Assembly (NCBI GenBank): GCA_040954595.2
Contig: CM082588.2
Span: 7,130,001-7,194,000, forward strand
Origin: Balanoglossus misakiensis
Taxonomy: Eukaryota > Hemichordata
Reading direction: 5' to 3'
Length of the DNA stretch: 64,000 bases
Positions 34,601-47,809 of this stretch are shown in pieces (the stretch's first letter is position 1; every line of letters starts with the position of its first letter). The translations under genes and the position numbers were made by a program. Below the pieces are notes generated by a model. It was not told where the DNA came from, searched no databases, and was given only the letters and a program-made list of their open reading frames with translations.

Positions 34601-37600
34601 CTAGCGTCGTCGTTTGACGGGAACTCCAAGATGATCGGCCCAACCATCGATTATTTCTGATTCTGGGTACTTGGTGATTTTAAAGACTTCAGTTTCAAAC
34701 GCCGTGTCCATGTATTTCTTCAAATCTTCTAATTCGTCTGGTATTTCAAAATCCTGCAAAATGATGGCAAAGACATGGGATCAACCATCAGGCATATAAA
34801 ATGATCTTGAAACTATAGTCTGACTGCAATCAAGTTCCTAATAAATCTATGGGAAAAATTCCCTTCTCTAAAATTATTAAATTCTGCATGTGGCGAAGAA
34901 TGCACGATTATATACGTGGAGGAAATGAACTCGACTGCAAATGGTCAAATTCTGTTTTGGGTTAACATATGTATTACACTACAAAACAGTGTCAAACTAT
35001 TTAGATGGCGATAATAGCATTTTAATTGTTACTGAATTCATCGTTAAACAACCACGCCATGCATGCACGTAGTCGTACTAAAATGTTTGTTGTAGAATTT
35101 TATCACTGATAACGTTTAAAAGCACAACATTTCTTATTTATTGGTTTACAGGCATTGCTTCAAGTGGATTTCGGGAACATAGTTGTTAAGCGACACGAAC
35201 TAACAACTTTGAGTCTTATGCGACTTAACATAATCTCTTGATTACATTTATTAATCCTAAATAATGGCGGTTGCCCTCGGTGCGCTGTAAATTATACTGA
35301 TATAAATCTCTTGATGGATTTCTAAAACCGCAAAGATTTATGTTTGACGTGATTTTCTCTGTTTAATTCAACCATGCAAGTGACAATGAAGTAGGAGAAT
35401 TACTATGTATCACTCATTCCATCAATCAAAATCATTTCAAATCCCTGGAATCGTCCGATACTGACAAGTTCTCGCCTCGTGGAGAAGTTATTTACATACA
35501 AGTACGTCAGACTCATGAGAGGGTCGCCCAAAGCTATAAATCAAGTAAACACTACGTGGCGACGGTGAAACCTATGGAGAGTTCTGACCACAACTAACAC
35601 CTACATATATTGAACACCTATTGCCTGGCCATGAGGGCCATAGCGGCCGTTTATTACACCCGAGGGGCTGTGAGTTACCAGAATCATATGCTATTTCCCG
35701 AGGCCGTAGGCCGAGGGAAATAGCATATGATTCTGGTAACTCACAGTCACGAGGGGGTAAAAACGGCTGCTACATGTATGGCCCGAATATAGGCCAGGCT
35801 ATAGGTGTTTTATAATAAACCTCATGCTAACAGCTGGGAAAATCTTGCAATTTTCTCTTGAGGTTGGCAGACGACATCTTCAGCGGTGGCCATTGTGTCA
35901 GACGACGCGACGCTGATTGACGTGACCACGTTGGTCACGTGACCGGTTTATATTTTTTCTGCTATTTCCCTAGCGGTTCATAGTCGATTCTATTTTCCTA
36001 TCACGTGACGGATTCTGGCGAATCACGGCACAGTATTAGCATGAGGTATATTATAATAGTTTCTATTCATGAATACCATGTCGCAACCACCCACTATGAA
36101 AATATTAATCATCTCTGGCCCAAATCCCAACATATAGGGGCATGTTTGTCTATAAAAGGGTTAATTTTCCTCTGAATTCAACCAAGTACATACCAACAGT
36201 GTGTTAGACTACGATTGTATTTCGGAAATATGGCATTTCCGATTAATAGCACATGTATTTTTTTAATCTTTTCACTAAAATATTTACACGAATCAGGATT
36301 ATATTTCGTATCATGAACTTGTAAATTTTAACTGTAATCAAATTGGTCGTTCATTTCACAAAGTCAGAAATTTCATATACTGATACACAGCTGAGTCACT
36401 GAATAAAATAATGATCATAATTATATCAAAATATGGTTGTGTTAATGAAGTTGCTTTTTGGTGTTCAAGTGCGATGTTAAGTTTTCTCTGTACCTTAAAA
36501 TGTTTTGCAGCTACTTTGAGATGATACAGTTTTGGTAGGAGGTTACAATCGGGCAACTTGAGTGTGTCTCCATCGAGAAATGCGCCCGGTGACTTGGCGA
36601 GGAAACCGTTCAATTTCCTCAGTTCTGCTAACAAGGCGTTTTTCACTGTTTCTTCCGCCGACGAATCTCTGTTCTTTAAAACTCTGTGTGTGACAAGAAC
36701 AGAAGGCATAAAATTTAATTTCAGTTGTAATGGTAACAGTTGATTAAGAGTGGTAATTAACAAAGGCATGCGTGCATCTCTTAATTATACTGGTGTCATT
36801 AGAAAACAGTTTGCATCCAGATAATTCAATCGTGTCGAATTAAAATGGCCACCCTTCCCCCGGAACAAGTCATTCATTTTTGTACATATTCGTTATATCT
36901 AATAGAATAAATGCTTCATCGATTTTCAATGGACAAACCCACTCACTTTGGAAACGTTAGTATTTGTTTCTCTCGATACTAAGATAAGGTTGTTGCCATA
37001 TCAACGTTATACTATTAACTCTGAAAAAATTGTAAAGCATTAAGCAGCATGCCCATCACGTGACTATAATATACACGAAAATGAATTTTCAGAAACAAAA
37101 ATCTACCAATCAGCAATTGTTTCGTTGTTTTTACAACCAATTTGAAAGTTGCCACGTGGAAATCAACATTAATTAATTTGATTTATTGATGTGTAACGTG
37201 GACAAACTTACGCTGCAAATTTATGAAATAACCTGTCGCCTGCATTATCGGCCTGTGGATTGTCTGCCCTCAACTTGGGATCGGGAAATGTCGTTTCTAA
37301 GTACTCCGCAATGGCCGTCGAGTCGTCCATTCGGCCGCCGTCGTGCGTCAGAACAGGAACTTTGCCGGCGGGACTGATGTCTAAGAAGTCGCGCGGTTTT
37401 ATTTTCATGTTGACGGGAATCAGTTTGTAGTGGAGTCCCTTGAGGTACAAGATCATCTGTATACGATGTGAAAACGGGCAGTCGCCCAGACTCCTTCCAT
37501 CCGTGCTACTTGCCTGAAAAACAGAACAGAAATATCGAAATTGACAGATTGCATTTATTTGCTCCAGAGATCGACCATGCACACACACACGTACTGTATA

Positions 37601-40600
37601 AATAATCGAAAACGAAAATGATGTCAATGGTATAATGTATTTTGATTTGGAACTTATTTCATTATTATGCCATTATTTGGTGATTTGGTCACTATTAAGT
37701 CATTATTTGACTATTATTATGCGACTAAGTGTCATGATTTCGGCATGACATGATTTATATGAACTTATGCCTTTGCGCTGGGCTTGATAGTAGTTCTTCC
37801 GCGTGTTTAACAATAGATGACATTGACATTGACGCGAATTGTTTCGTCACTGGTATCACAGCATGCAGGCAAGTTCAAGGACGAAGATGGAGCGACCTCT
37901 GACTCGAAAAAAACACCAACAAAGTACGGAACAATGAACTTCCAAAATACGTGGATGCCTTCACGTACATAAAGAGATGCAAAATACCGGAGATTGACGT
38001 CACATATCACGGTCAATTACACGGATAGTTTGTATCGCTACCGCGCCAGTTTTTTGCTAACCGTCCTTGTAACCTTACACGAGGTAACGAGTCGGAATGA
38101 TAAAGTGAAAACGAAACCACAGGAAATCATTACCGGGTGAAACTGGAGTTTTAATAATAAGCCGTGTTTGTTTTTAATTAGGCATTAAACATATCAATGG
38201 TAACCCATGCGTGATCGTGTTGAGTCTAGGTCGGCGTAAGTTTATACCGTCTATGACGTGGATCACGCGAATGGGACAATTTTATCATATTGTACATATG
38301 GATATTGCGGAGGGGTAATACCCTGGCCTGACCATTTCCTGTGTGTATCTTAGCTCAGTGTGGCAGGGCTGTGCGTCTTGGCTTAGCCGTAAGACACATA
38401 GCCCATTCAGCTACCAAGCAGAGCTATATATATATCATGTATCCCTGTACTTTCGTCGCCCGATATGACGTCATGGACCGCGGATAAGGACCAGCCAAGT
38501 AGTGTGTACAATGACGTCATTCAGTTTGCTGTCCTGCTCTATACCCTAAGCAGCCATGTTGTTCAACTTTGATTCTAGGTCTGCGTTGTCATGCCAACCA
38601 ATTTTCAGTATTTTATAGTTCATTGAAATATTTATAATTTAAAAAAGGAGCTATCCTGTTATCTCAAAATTTGATCGATTTATTTTATTACATGACGCGT
38701 GCAGGTGACAATAATAAATGTTTGTGAGGGACGTCCACGCACGTACAATAAACTAGTTGGCATATGACTAGACTCGGTCGATATCATGGATGACCTAGTT
38801 TTCACTTAATTTATTCAGGACACTGTTTGCTGAGCACACACACAAAAAACGTGGCACTTGCACTAGTACAGATATGCCCCTCAATCAAACTTACAGCAGC
38901 AATCAGAGAGATGATTAGATTGGATGATATATAGGCACACTTCGCAGCGTCATGTAAACCTTCACTGAATTACTATTATATAGGTCTCTGTTTTGCTGTA
39001 GCCCAGTTTTCAAGCTCTGGCTAATAGACCGCATATTTCTATCTTCCCGCTGGGCTGCTATTAATCATTTCATTGTGTGCAAGGAGATACAGAACGTAAA
39101 ACCAGTGGTAAACCCATGCTGCGACAGAAAAACAAGTGTAGTCGCGGAATTATGTTGTCCTCATGGTCGCGCGTTTCATCTGTAAGATGTATTAAATTTT
39201 GCTTTTAACATCAATTTTCTTTTCGCTTGTTCTGATTTTTTTTTAAAGTGTCGCTTCTGCATGACACAGAACATTGTCTTTAATACAAGAGTTACTAGTA
39301 AAGACTGGCGGATGTGCGTGCATGCGAACCGAGTCATCGACATCGTCGACGTCGCTTGCGGGATTCCCCGTTTTGCTAAACTAAACAATTCACACTGGGT
39401 CCTTGCCTTGAGTTAGCAATGACGTCATTGTTTAAACATGATAACATATTACATAGTGCAGGGAACGATTTCTAAAACAGTTTCCCAAGTCGATTATTTG
39501 CGCACTTGCGACAAACTGCCAGACATTCGTTTAATTAACCGACACAGATTGACATTCCACGCCTAAATCCGCGTATCTAACTTGTTTACGCTTGTCTCGT
39601 TAAAGTATGTTCCGCACCCTTCGACACTCCTTGCAGGAAAACGAAATTTTCGATTAATTCAAACCACAAAGTTCCTTGACCCAACAACACTTTCATTCAA
39701 ATCGTCACCACTGACCGTAAACTACGGGACAAAGGGAATGCGGTCAAGTAAAAACCGCTTAATCTCTTCGGGCATGCGCATGCCCGACCGACCTTTTGAC
39801 CCTGACATATTTGTACCTGAGGGGCGGTTTTGGCCAAGCCCAGTAGATCACGTCCTCCAGCTCAGAGTCAGGGGCGGAAAAATTGTAGACTACATAAAAA
39901 GTATAATACGCAGCTTCAATACACAATTTTCAGACAGCAGACAATACACGGTTGTGTGTGTGTTACGAAGGGGAATCCGTCAAATAGATTATCAATGACA
40001 CGCGCCGATACCGTTAACTATATACGCGTTCCGTTTCAACTATTAAATTCATTCCGATTAACGTTCATGTCTTCAAACAGATGTCAAATTTCCTCGCGTT
40101 ATCGCAGATTGCCCCAAGCCTGTCCTACAATAGTCTGTGTTATCGACTTAAACACGTTTTATGCAAACATCACGCCTCATTATAATTTTTCTCTCTCCAA
40201 AATGGCGACGTGCAGCAAGCAACGCACGATTGCCGAGTCGTTCGTCTCGATGAAATATAAATGGTCGAGAAAGTCTTCCAAATTACTGGAGACATTGACT
40301 ATATATAGTCAGTTTATCAGTGGTGTCCCAGACTATGTGGTCCGCAGCAATTAAACACAATGATCAAGCCTATACCGTTTATTAGTAAAGTCCTGGCGAA
40401 CCAGTTCATCCTGATGTGTATTTTAACCAATGATTATTTCCGTCGTTAACTAATAACTACGCGCATAGCGAGCGAGCCGGAATGGACCTGAAAATTGAAC
40501 CCAGGCGCTAGCAAGCGACATAGGAGACGCTATTTTTATGCGCGTTCTATATTTGCGTAACACAGAAGCCTTTCTTATCATAATGGTCGGTAAATGGCAA

Positions 40601-41207
40601 ACGCGTTCGTTGGGCTCCATGCGTCCAAAAATGCGCATAGCAGACCCGAGCCTTCGTCGTCAGTTTGGACACAGCGTACACAGTTCAATAGAGTTTGTTC
40701 GGTGTTTATGTCACCGAGTGGGTACCTCGAGTCGCTTAGGTATGCAGGTATTCAAGACAGAGGGGCGAATTTGATGTCAGTATTTCTATAAAAGGCCGTG
40801 TGCTAGCTGGCCGTGTCATTCAAAACACACCGCTCTCTATACAACACCTATTTAATGGGTGCGGCCAGCCTCGAATAAATACTCAATGACTGTAAGCCCT
40901 AAGCGTGGTTGCCGGTACACGTTATACAGTCAGATCAGAGTGTTAAACCGTCTCCACACGTTCGTAGTCAGAAAAAAAAAATCGCAAACAGTTCCATATG
41001 AAATTCGAGTCACAGCGGTCTTAACACGCACGCTTTGAACTGTATAGTGTAGGGCTGGCCTATAATACAGGTATAAAGCCCCCATCACATATAATACTGA
41101 AATTCAGCTGAAAAGATTATCGGAAATTATTGCCTGTGTCACAAACATTAATCGGAACAAGTTCCCCATACCTTCACGAAAAGCTCAATGTCCGTTTGGT
41201 CCGACAT
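34601..41207 (-). CDS. CLIC: Chloride intracellular channel-like protein, gene C, complete
   Basis: Exons in coding order: 41207-41172, 37513-37212, 36683-36494, 34753-34601; 681 nt, 226 aa plus stop. It begins MSDQTDIELFVK. Exon 2 gives STDGRSLGDCPFSHR, a CPFS monothiol motif as in vertebrate CLIC1/4/5, and the cis-proline segment GKVPVLTHDGGRMDDS. Exon 3 carries FLDGDTLKLPDCNLLPKLYH. The C-terminus runs IIDGWADHLG and then a basic tail, VPVKRRR. Intron phases (0, 2, 0) and positions match genes B and D exactly, so these three share a recent common structure. Exon 2 and exon 3 acceptors and donors are all canonical GT-AG. Confidence 0.94.
35614..35808. repeat. 195-bp palindromic element
   Basis: Inverted repeat with outer ends ACACCTAT and ATAGGTGT. 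The perfect inner arms contain GAGTTACCAGAATCATATGC and its complement, and the centre is GAGGCCGTAGGCCGAG. The inner 30 bp of the arms are identical, indicating a young insertion. It lies in the last intron of CLIC gene C. Confidence 0.9.
37514..41171 (-). other. Intron 1 of CLIC gene C
   Basis: A 3.7-kb intron. Two overlapping open frames on the opposite strand (39582-39998, 138 codons; 39830-40354, 174 codons) are the longest unexplained frames in the window, but neither shows a known domain. I see no other feature. Confidence 0.5.
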
Positions 41208-43118
41208 ATTGGTCAAATTTCCACAGTTGGCAGTTTAGCGTGCGCGTCGTCCGTTGGCGTTCAGCGTTAATGCAGCGAAACGCATCACTTCATTCGGAAG
41301 GCCACCCAGCCTCGTTTTCGGCCACCCCTTATGAATAATTCCTTTCACTTATTTCAAAATGGCGGAAACACTGGCAAACACATGTCAGTCATGACACACA
41401 TACCAGTCGAGTGTGTCGGTCTCGCCCCCTTTCATGAATCTTTATCGTAATTTAAACATATGGCGGCAAATTATTGACACATATGGAGAACTTGTAAACG
41501 AATATTCGTATTAAACTAGACAAAATTTAACTATAGACATGCCATGATTTAGGATTGGCCCTAACAACCGGCTTGGCAGTTCCGTTCCACATAAAACGGG
41601 AATTGAATAACGAGTCGTGGAAAGAAATATGTCTTGTTCACTTGCGTGCAAAGTTTCATAGGAAACCAAGCTTTGGTGTTTAGACACAATAGAATCGGAA
41701 GTTCATAATTATAAGTTTCGAAACCCGATAATTGTTGAAGTAATGTCTGGCAATTTTCCGGATTCAACTATCGGATGCGCATTTGAAATATTAGGCTACC
41801 TGACAAAAACTACGTAATAATACAAGGTGATTTTCACTCTATTTTGGCTGCAACTTTTTCTCTCGTCTGTACAATTTTATGCATTAGAGTACCAGTATAC
41901 GCGGCTGACTAAGCAGTTCAATTGATATGGGCATATGGGCATACACAGGCTACAATTATATGGAGTACCTCGGGGCTCTGTTATATGATCTTTACAGTTT
42001 GCAGCAGTCAACACTTCAACACTCAGACAGCTTAGCCGCAGTTTCGTCAATTTCGCTGACGATAATCAACGTCTGCTTGTCTCTAAAATCCACTATAACC
42101 TCCGCAATATTTTCTATTACAGGAGTTCTCAATCAAAGATATTGTGATATAAAAAAGAAAATAAATCATGTTAATTTGTTCCCAATATAATCGTTTGCCG
42201 TCGCCTCTCACCAACATCAACATCTGTTCAAGCGTTATCGAAACTTCATCATCTTCAAGAAACATTGATGGCATTTTCTTCTCCGCAGAATTAAATGAAT
42301 CAGAATATTCTTGTCACAGGACAGCCGTGACAGCCATACGTGTTTATGTTGTATATCTTCAAACATTATTGCCATATGCTTTTATTATATGACCGTTGTC
42401 TGCAGTTCTTACAACGTGTTCAAATCACAACAGCTGGAACTGTTATACGAACTAAGAAATCACGGCGGTCGGGTCACATGACCTATTTTTAGTAACTTTC
42501 TTGATATTCAATACCTCATCGTATTCGGTGTTCAGACATTCGCTCATCACATGCAAAGTCATAAATGGACTCTCCTCATTATAGAACACGCAGTAAATTA
42601 ATTTTATTCAACTGCAACCGATGGTCAATGGCAAGATATTGTGATACAAAGACATAACAAATACATCAGCATGTCGTCAGGCAAAATAATGGCATCTTAA
42701 AGGGGTTAGTACGTTAACTATAGGTGCGACAAGTTACCCTAGATAAATTAGTGTGGATCATTGCACGTTCACTGCCCGAGACAGAATCCTTGTGGCAGTT
42801 GCAACAGTGAGGCAAATGTGACTGCGGATATAGAACGGCCTATGTACGTAGTATATATAAAAACAGAAAAAGTTCTGCATCTGACTATATATAGTTTTTG
42901 TGTATTGATATACTGCAGAGGCCGTCCGATATCAGCATCCACGGGCACCTGTGTGCAGTGAGGGATAAACTATGTATCTTGAAGAATTGTGATTCAGGGT
43001 TATGGTCGTTTATAGGGGGGGGGGGCAATGGCCGAAATGCTCAAGTGGACGTACTAGCAGTCTAGTAGCGAGTGAAGCTGTGACAAAATACGGCTAGATA
43101 CTAGACTAGTGGACTCGA
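41208..43118. other. Intergenic region between CLIC genes C and D
   Basis: Contains the gene C promoter side and the gene D 3' flank. No recognisable coding segment. A short poly-G run occurs near 43016-43026. No repeat family member was found. Confidence 0.5.
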
Positions 43119-45666
43119 CTATTTCATGTGCATGGACCATCCATAGATAACTTCTTCGCCCGGGTACTCGCTGGCTTTGAAGACATCTGTGGCAAAAGCG
43201 GTATCCATGTACTTCTTGAGAGCTTCGCATTCAGCTGGTATCTCGAAATTCTGAAGAGCAAAATAAACAGACAAATTGCTCTACCTGGCGAAAATAAGTA
43301 GCTTGGCGTCGGTAAAGATCAGTGAACAGGCAAACAGTCGCAGATATATATCGGTCATAAAATATAGCTCAGTGCTTTCGCAATTCGTGCTACAGGAAGC
43401 TTACAGTTCGATATTCACTTGTTATTTGCCTTTGTTTGTTTGTTTGTTTGTTTATGAATACATACATACATGGAAGAAATAAAAGTTAAAAGTTAAAATG
43501 TTTGTTTGCTTGCGAATGAAGCTATTTATCGGACAGCAAGACCTTGGCGGGCGAAGATACATAGCATATGCGACTGTGTATCCAACCACAACGTACAGCC
43601 GGCCCTACCAGGCACAGCCAAAGCCAACGAAAAATTTGAACGAGAAAGGCCAGTCCTGGCCAAGCGCATATAACAAAGCACAATTTTTCCTAGAATGGAT
43701 TCTTTGCTTTGGGACCAAATGGTACAGGCGATTACCTTGTAATGTTTCCCGGCTATTTTGATGTGATAGAGTTTCGGCAGAATGCTGCAGTCGGGATGTT
43801 TCAGTGTGTCGCCCTCTACAAACTTCCCGGGCGACTTGGCCAGAAAGTCGTTGATTTTCTTGAGTTCTTCCACCAATGGCGCCTTCAGACTCTCATCCTT
43901 GCTGCTGTCTTTGTTCTTCACGAAACTGGATTCAATCGAGAGAGAAAAGCATTAAATTAACTATCTTGTCCTGATGACTTTTAACGGTTATTAGACATCA
44001 CGAATCACAACAAAACGCGAAATGCGTAATACTAGTAGCCAGCTTTGTTATAAACTCACACGAAGTACGTAAGTTATACTTGCTGCCACAGAGGGCGCTT
44101 TTACCGCAGATGGCTCTTTTTAGAGTAATCCTTGATGCAAGTGACAAAACCATGGCATGAACTTCGTCATCGTCCGATTTGCACCGAATTTTAACAGAAT
44201 TAAATATAGTTTATCGGAAACGAAGTACCAGAAGTGAGGAACTTGCAATTGTTCACTATATTAGGGTAGTCATACGCAAATTTAGCTGCAGTTACCATGG
44301 CAAATTGAGATAAAGACAATTACAGATTTTTAGTGGGTAGCACACGCGAAAAACAGAGCGCCACCAGATGCTCTTTAAAGCACTCAAATACTAAATTTCA
44401 GCCATATATGGGCTTATGTAAATTGGAGGTGACCGTATACGTTTTAGTTGCCACAGGCTACTACCCGACATGTGCAAGGACCCATTGGAACACCGAATGA
44501 GGCCGCGAATGAAAGCAGACCACTACAAGTACAACTTACGGGATGAACTTCGGATACAGATTGGCGTCAATTTTACACGCTTCGTCGGATGCCTTCATGG
44601 CTGGCTCTGGGTGATCCTTCTCCATCCGTTCACCGATGATGGCCGAGTCGCCGACAACTTCGTCGCCGATTTTCAAAACTGGCACCGTGCCTTTGGAGTA
44701 CATATCCAAGAACCACTGCGGCTTGTCGTAAGTGTTCACAGTGGTGATCTTGAAGTCTAAACCTTTGACGCGTAGAGTCAAATTGGCTCGGTGAGAAAAT
44801 GGACAGTCACCAAGACTTTTGCCATCTTTGCCTGCCTGTATTAAAAGAATAACGTAAAGGTTAAAGACATTTTCAAATGTATTTAATTATATAAATATTG
44901 AGATTATAATATTATCAAAATGAGCTTCTTTGAAGGAGAAAGTGGTTCCGTCGTCGTCATCATGATCATGATCATCATGATCATGATCATCATCATCATC
45001 ATCACCATGATCATCATCATCATCATCATCATCACTGATCATCATCACCACCACCACCACCACCATCACCAAATTGCCCCCCCCCCAAGAAGACTATTCC
45101 CCGTATTTTGGCTTTTTGCTTGCCTACCCCCGATCATAATAACTGAGCTCTCCCTTAAATTTCTAACTGCGTGAAAACACGGCTTGAGTTGTAGGACCCT
45201 CAGTACTTTGCGCACTTTTGTATTTCTGGTATATTTCATGGTCGACAAACTTACATAATTTTACTTTTCAGCTATAGGACATGAATGTTCAATGGAGTAT
45301 GGAGGGGTATCAACCAACCACATAATAAGTTTGACCTTGAAATGTCGGCTGGTCAATACGTGTCACTGCAGTCCATGCCTCTCCCTTCGCTTCTCATGCG
45401 CGTAGACCTTCCAAACGAGCCTTCGAAACTATTTCAAAGACCATATCCTATTTCATGGGCGATAGTGGTAGCACTATTTTCTATTTATGCCCACAATACT
45501 TGTGCGGCTTATCCAGGCTAGCCATGGAGCGACTTGTTCAACCCCGTTGACACTGACATGACACAGCGAATATTTTCTCTACAAACACTACATAGAATTC
45601 GTTGTCTGAAGGTGTCCGAAACGACGCATACACATGACCTACCTTGACGAATAGTTCTAACGCCAT
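43119..45666 (-). CDS. CLIC: Chloride intracellular channel-like protein, gene D, complete
   Basis: Exons in coding order: 45666-45643, 44835-44540, 43925-43736, 43250-43119; 642 nt, 213 aa plus stop. It begins MALELFVK. Exon 2 has AGKDGKSLGDCPFSHR (CPFS monothiol motif) and the cis-proline segment GTVPVLKIGDEVVGDS. This half is the most diverged from B and C: the usual GK before PVL is GT, and the helix after it reads AIIGERMEKDHPEP. Exon 3 keeps FVEGDTLKHPDCSILPKLYH. It ends VIYGWSMHMK. It is the most compact gene of the array, with an intron 1 of only about 0.8 kb against about 4 kb in A-C. It is the upstream-most member of the array. Confidence 0.93.
44266..44446 (-). repeat. MITE-like family 4, diverged copy
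   Basis: Shares TACCATGGCAAATTGAGAT, AGCGCCACCA and AATTGGAGGTGACCGTATAC with the copy at 13929-14115 in reverse orientation. The terminal AAAGG ends are eroded. It lies in CLIC gene D intron 2. Confidence 0.7.
44953..45070 (+). repeat. ATC/ATGATC microsatellite
   Basis: Compound repeat of CATGAT, ATC and CACCAC units in intron 1 of CLIC gene D. His-rich and Asp-rich frames over it are artefacts. Confidence 0.95.
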
Positions 45667-47360
45667 TTTGCTTATCTCAGGTAATCTTCTGACGAAATTG
45701 GCCAGAGTCGAAACCAAGGGTGTGCTTGCTCGACTGCGTGGTAAGCGTCACTCTCCCACGACAAAGACAATACGCAAAACCAACAACCGTGTTTACGTAA
45801 CGGTATTCTAATATCAATTGTTGACAATGGTTGTGTCTCAACCTGTTTGGCATACAGCTTTTAGAAGCTAATCGTTTGATTCTTCATATTTATTCTCGAC
45901 TTCTGTGTTTGCGGTAGCCACGCGCCAACGCTGGTACAAATACCAGTAAACGTCTTCAATGAAAAGTTGTTGATGACGGACAACGGATATATTTCAGTTT
46001 TACCAAACAAGATTATCAAGAGCATTTCCTAAAAGTTTTTACAGTGTAGCCACGCAGGCGTTGTCATGTCACCTGTTAAAACACAAAGCCCAATTGGCTA
46101 ATTACTTAGTTTAGTTTTATCAGTTTAGTTTTTATGGATACAATGGATCTGCCAATCAGAACACATTCATTCAGCTAATTAGCATCACAGAAACTGCGCT
46201 ATCCCATAATTCTTTAGGCACCCTCGTCATAGTCACTAATCTGAGGCATAGCTCCTCTTTCCATTTTGTATTTTGGCAGAATTCTTAGTCAATTATGTTT
46301 GGTGTCAAGATCATGATTTACCCCGTGATCTAACATGTAAGAAAGTACAACTACAGCACAGAGATTCAATTAATTCATATTATGTTTTTAATATAAATTA
46401 GTGGACCAACCTGGGCCCAAACAGTGAATAGAAATATTGAGTTTTGTAAGTATACTTTTTTTGCAGGAAAGTGCAACTTTTCAGTTGCATAAACCCAACA
46501 TTTCAGCAGTTTTCGTATTACAATACATCTGTTATAATTTGCTAGTCAGAAGTTTGACTAAAATTTCAATAAAATCTGTCAAGATATGTTGAAAAGCTTT
46601 CCTATTTCTTTGATCTGGGCATGTTATTATCACACAGGGCCCTTTGCCTCATTCACGGACACTGTGACAGTGTTAATCTCAAACTGTGGCCTTCTCTGTT
46701 TTCTTGATGAATGGATTTCCACTGAAGTAAAGAAGAGGGGCTTTTTGCTTCTCCTTGTGGATCAATGGAGTTTCTCTCGGCCAATACAATGAGCGCTTGT
46801 TCTGATGACCTTTGACCCAATTCCGAGGTCAAATCTGCATCCAGTCCTTACCACACAAAATCATGTAGCCAGTATCATCAATTCTGCAACAGTGCACAGC
46901 CTACTAGTATTGAGTGGTTGGACGAACAGACCCATAGCAACATATATAATCATTGGCTCAATTAGATGATCTCTCTGTTTAAAAATATTTAATTTATTTG
47001 CTACAAAATATGTACATTGTACATGCCATGGTACCATTGACATTGAGTAAAATATTTCTTTCTGAATGCCCAAGAGTTTGTATTACTAGTAACACTGAAC
47101 GGACACGAGCCCAGATATGGCATTGCAGACTTGAGCAGCGCCCTCTATGGCCAGATGTAGTACGCAGGCTGCAGTTGCAAGACTGTTATTCTGGATATGG
47201 TCACCTTTATCTATGAAGAACAAATAATTCTGAAAGATTTCCAATAAATGTAACGACGTAATACATTCCAAAGAAATCACACAGCCACCACAAATTGATT
47301 TCAAACTGTCAAATAAATTTAATCCTTCCGATTTCTTCTAAGACTTGATGGCATTGTTCT
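45667..47360. other. Intergenic region between CLIC gene D and FANCG
   Basis: Promoter side of CLIC gene D and 3' flank of FANCG, both on the minus strand. No recognisable coding segment, RNA gene or repeat family member. Confidence 0.5.
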
Positions 47361-47762
47361 TCATAATACGTTTGAACGTTTTGATATCAGTTTCTGCCAC
47401 TGTTGGATGATGACTTGGTCGAGCCTCAAACACTGGGATTCCATATCAGGCAAATATTTAGCTTCTTCAGATCTGAAATCAAACCAGCAAAATATTTAAA
47501 GTTCCATACAGCACTTGGCTAACTGCTCATTCTATATGTCATGAATTGTACCCAAATCTTGCGTTTTGCTTGATCAAAAGTTTTATTCTTACCTGAGGAA
47601 AGTTTCCTTTTTCTTGAGAAGATGACCAATCTGCATACTATCCATCTTTGTATCAATCTGTCTAAAATGCAACCAATTTGTAACAGCTTGTTGCAGTCTG
47701 CCAAGTTGTAGCAACAACAGTGTGTGGTTGTATACTGCGTCCTGATTGTCTAGATTCAGAAA

Positions 47763-47809
<47 letters not shown>

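Noticed and set aside
39582-40354. Overlapping 138- and 174-codon plus-strand frames in CLIC C intron 1
   Set aside because: Composition looks random, with no known motif and no splice support. I keep them only as a note in the intron entry.
44887-45174. Asp-rich and Ile/His-rich open frames
   Set aside because: They are translations of the ATC microsatellite in CLIC gene D intron 1.
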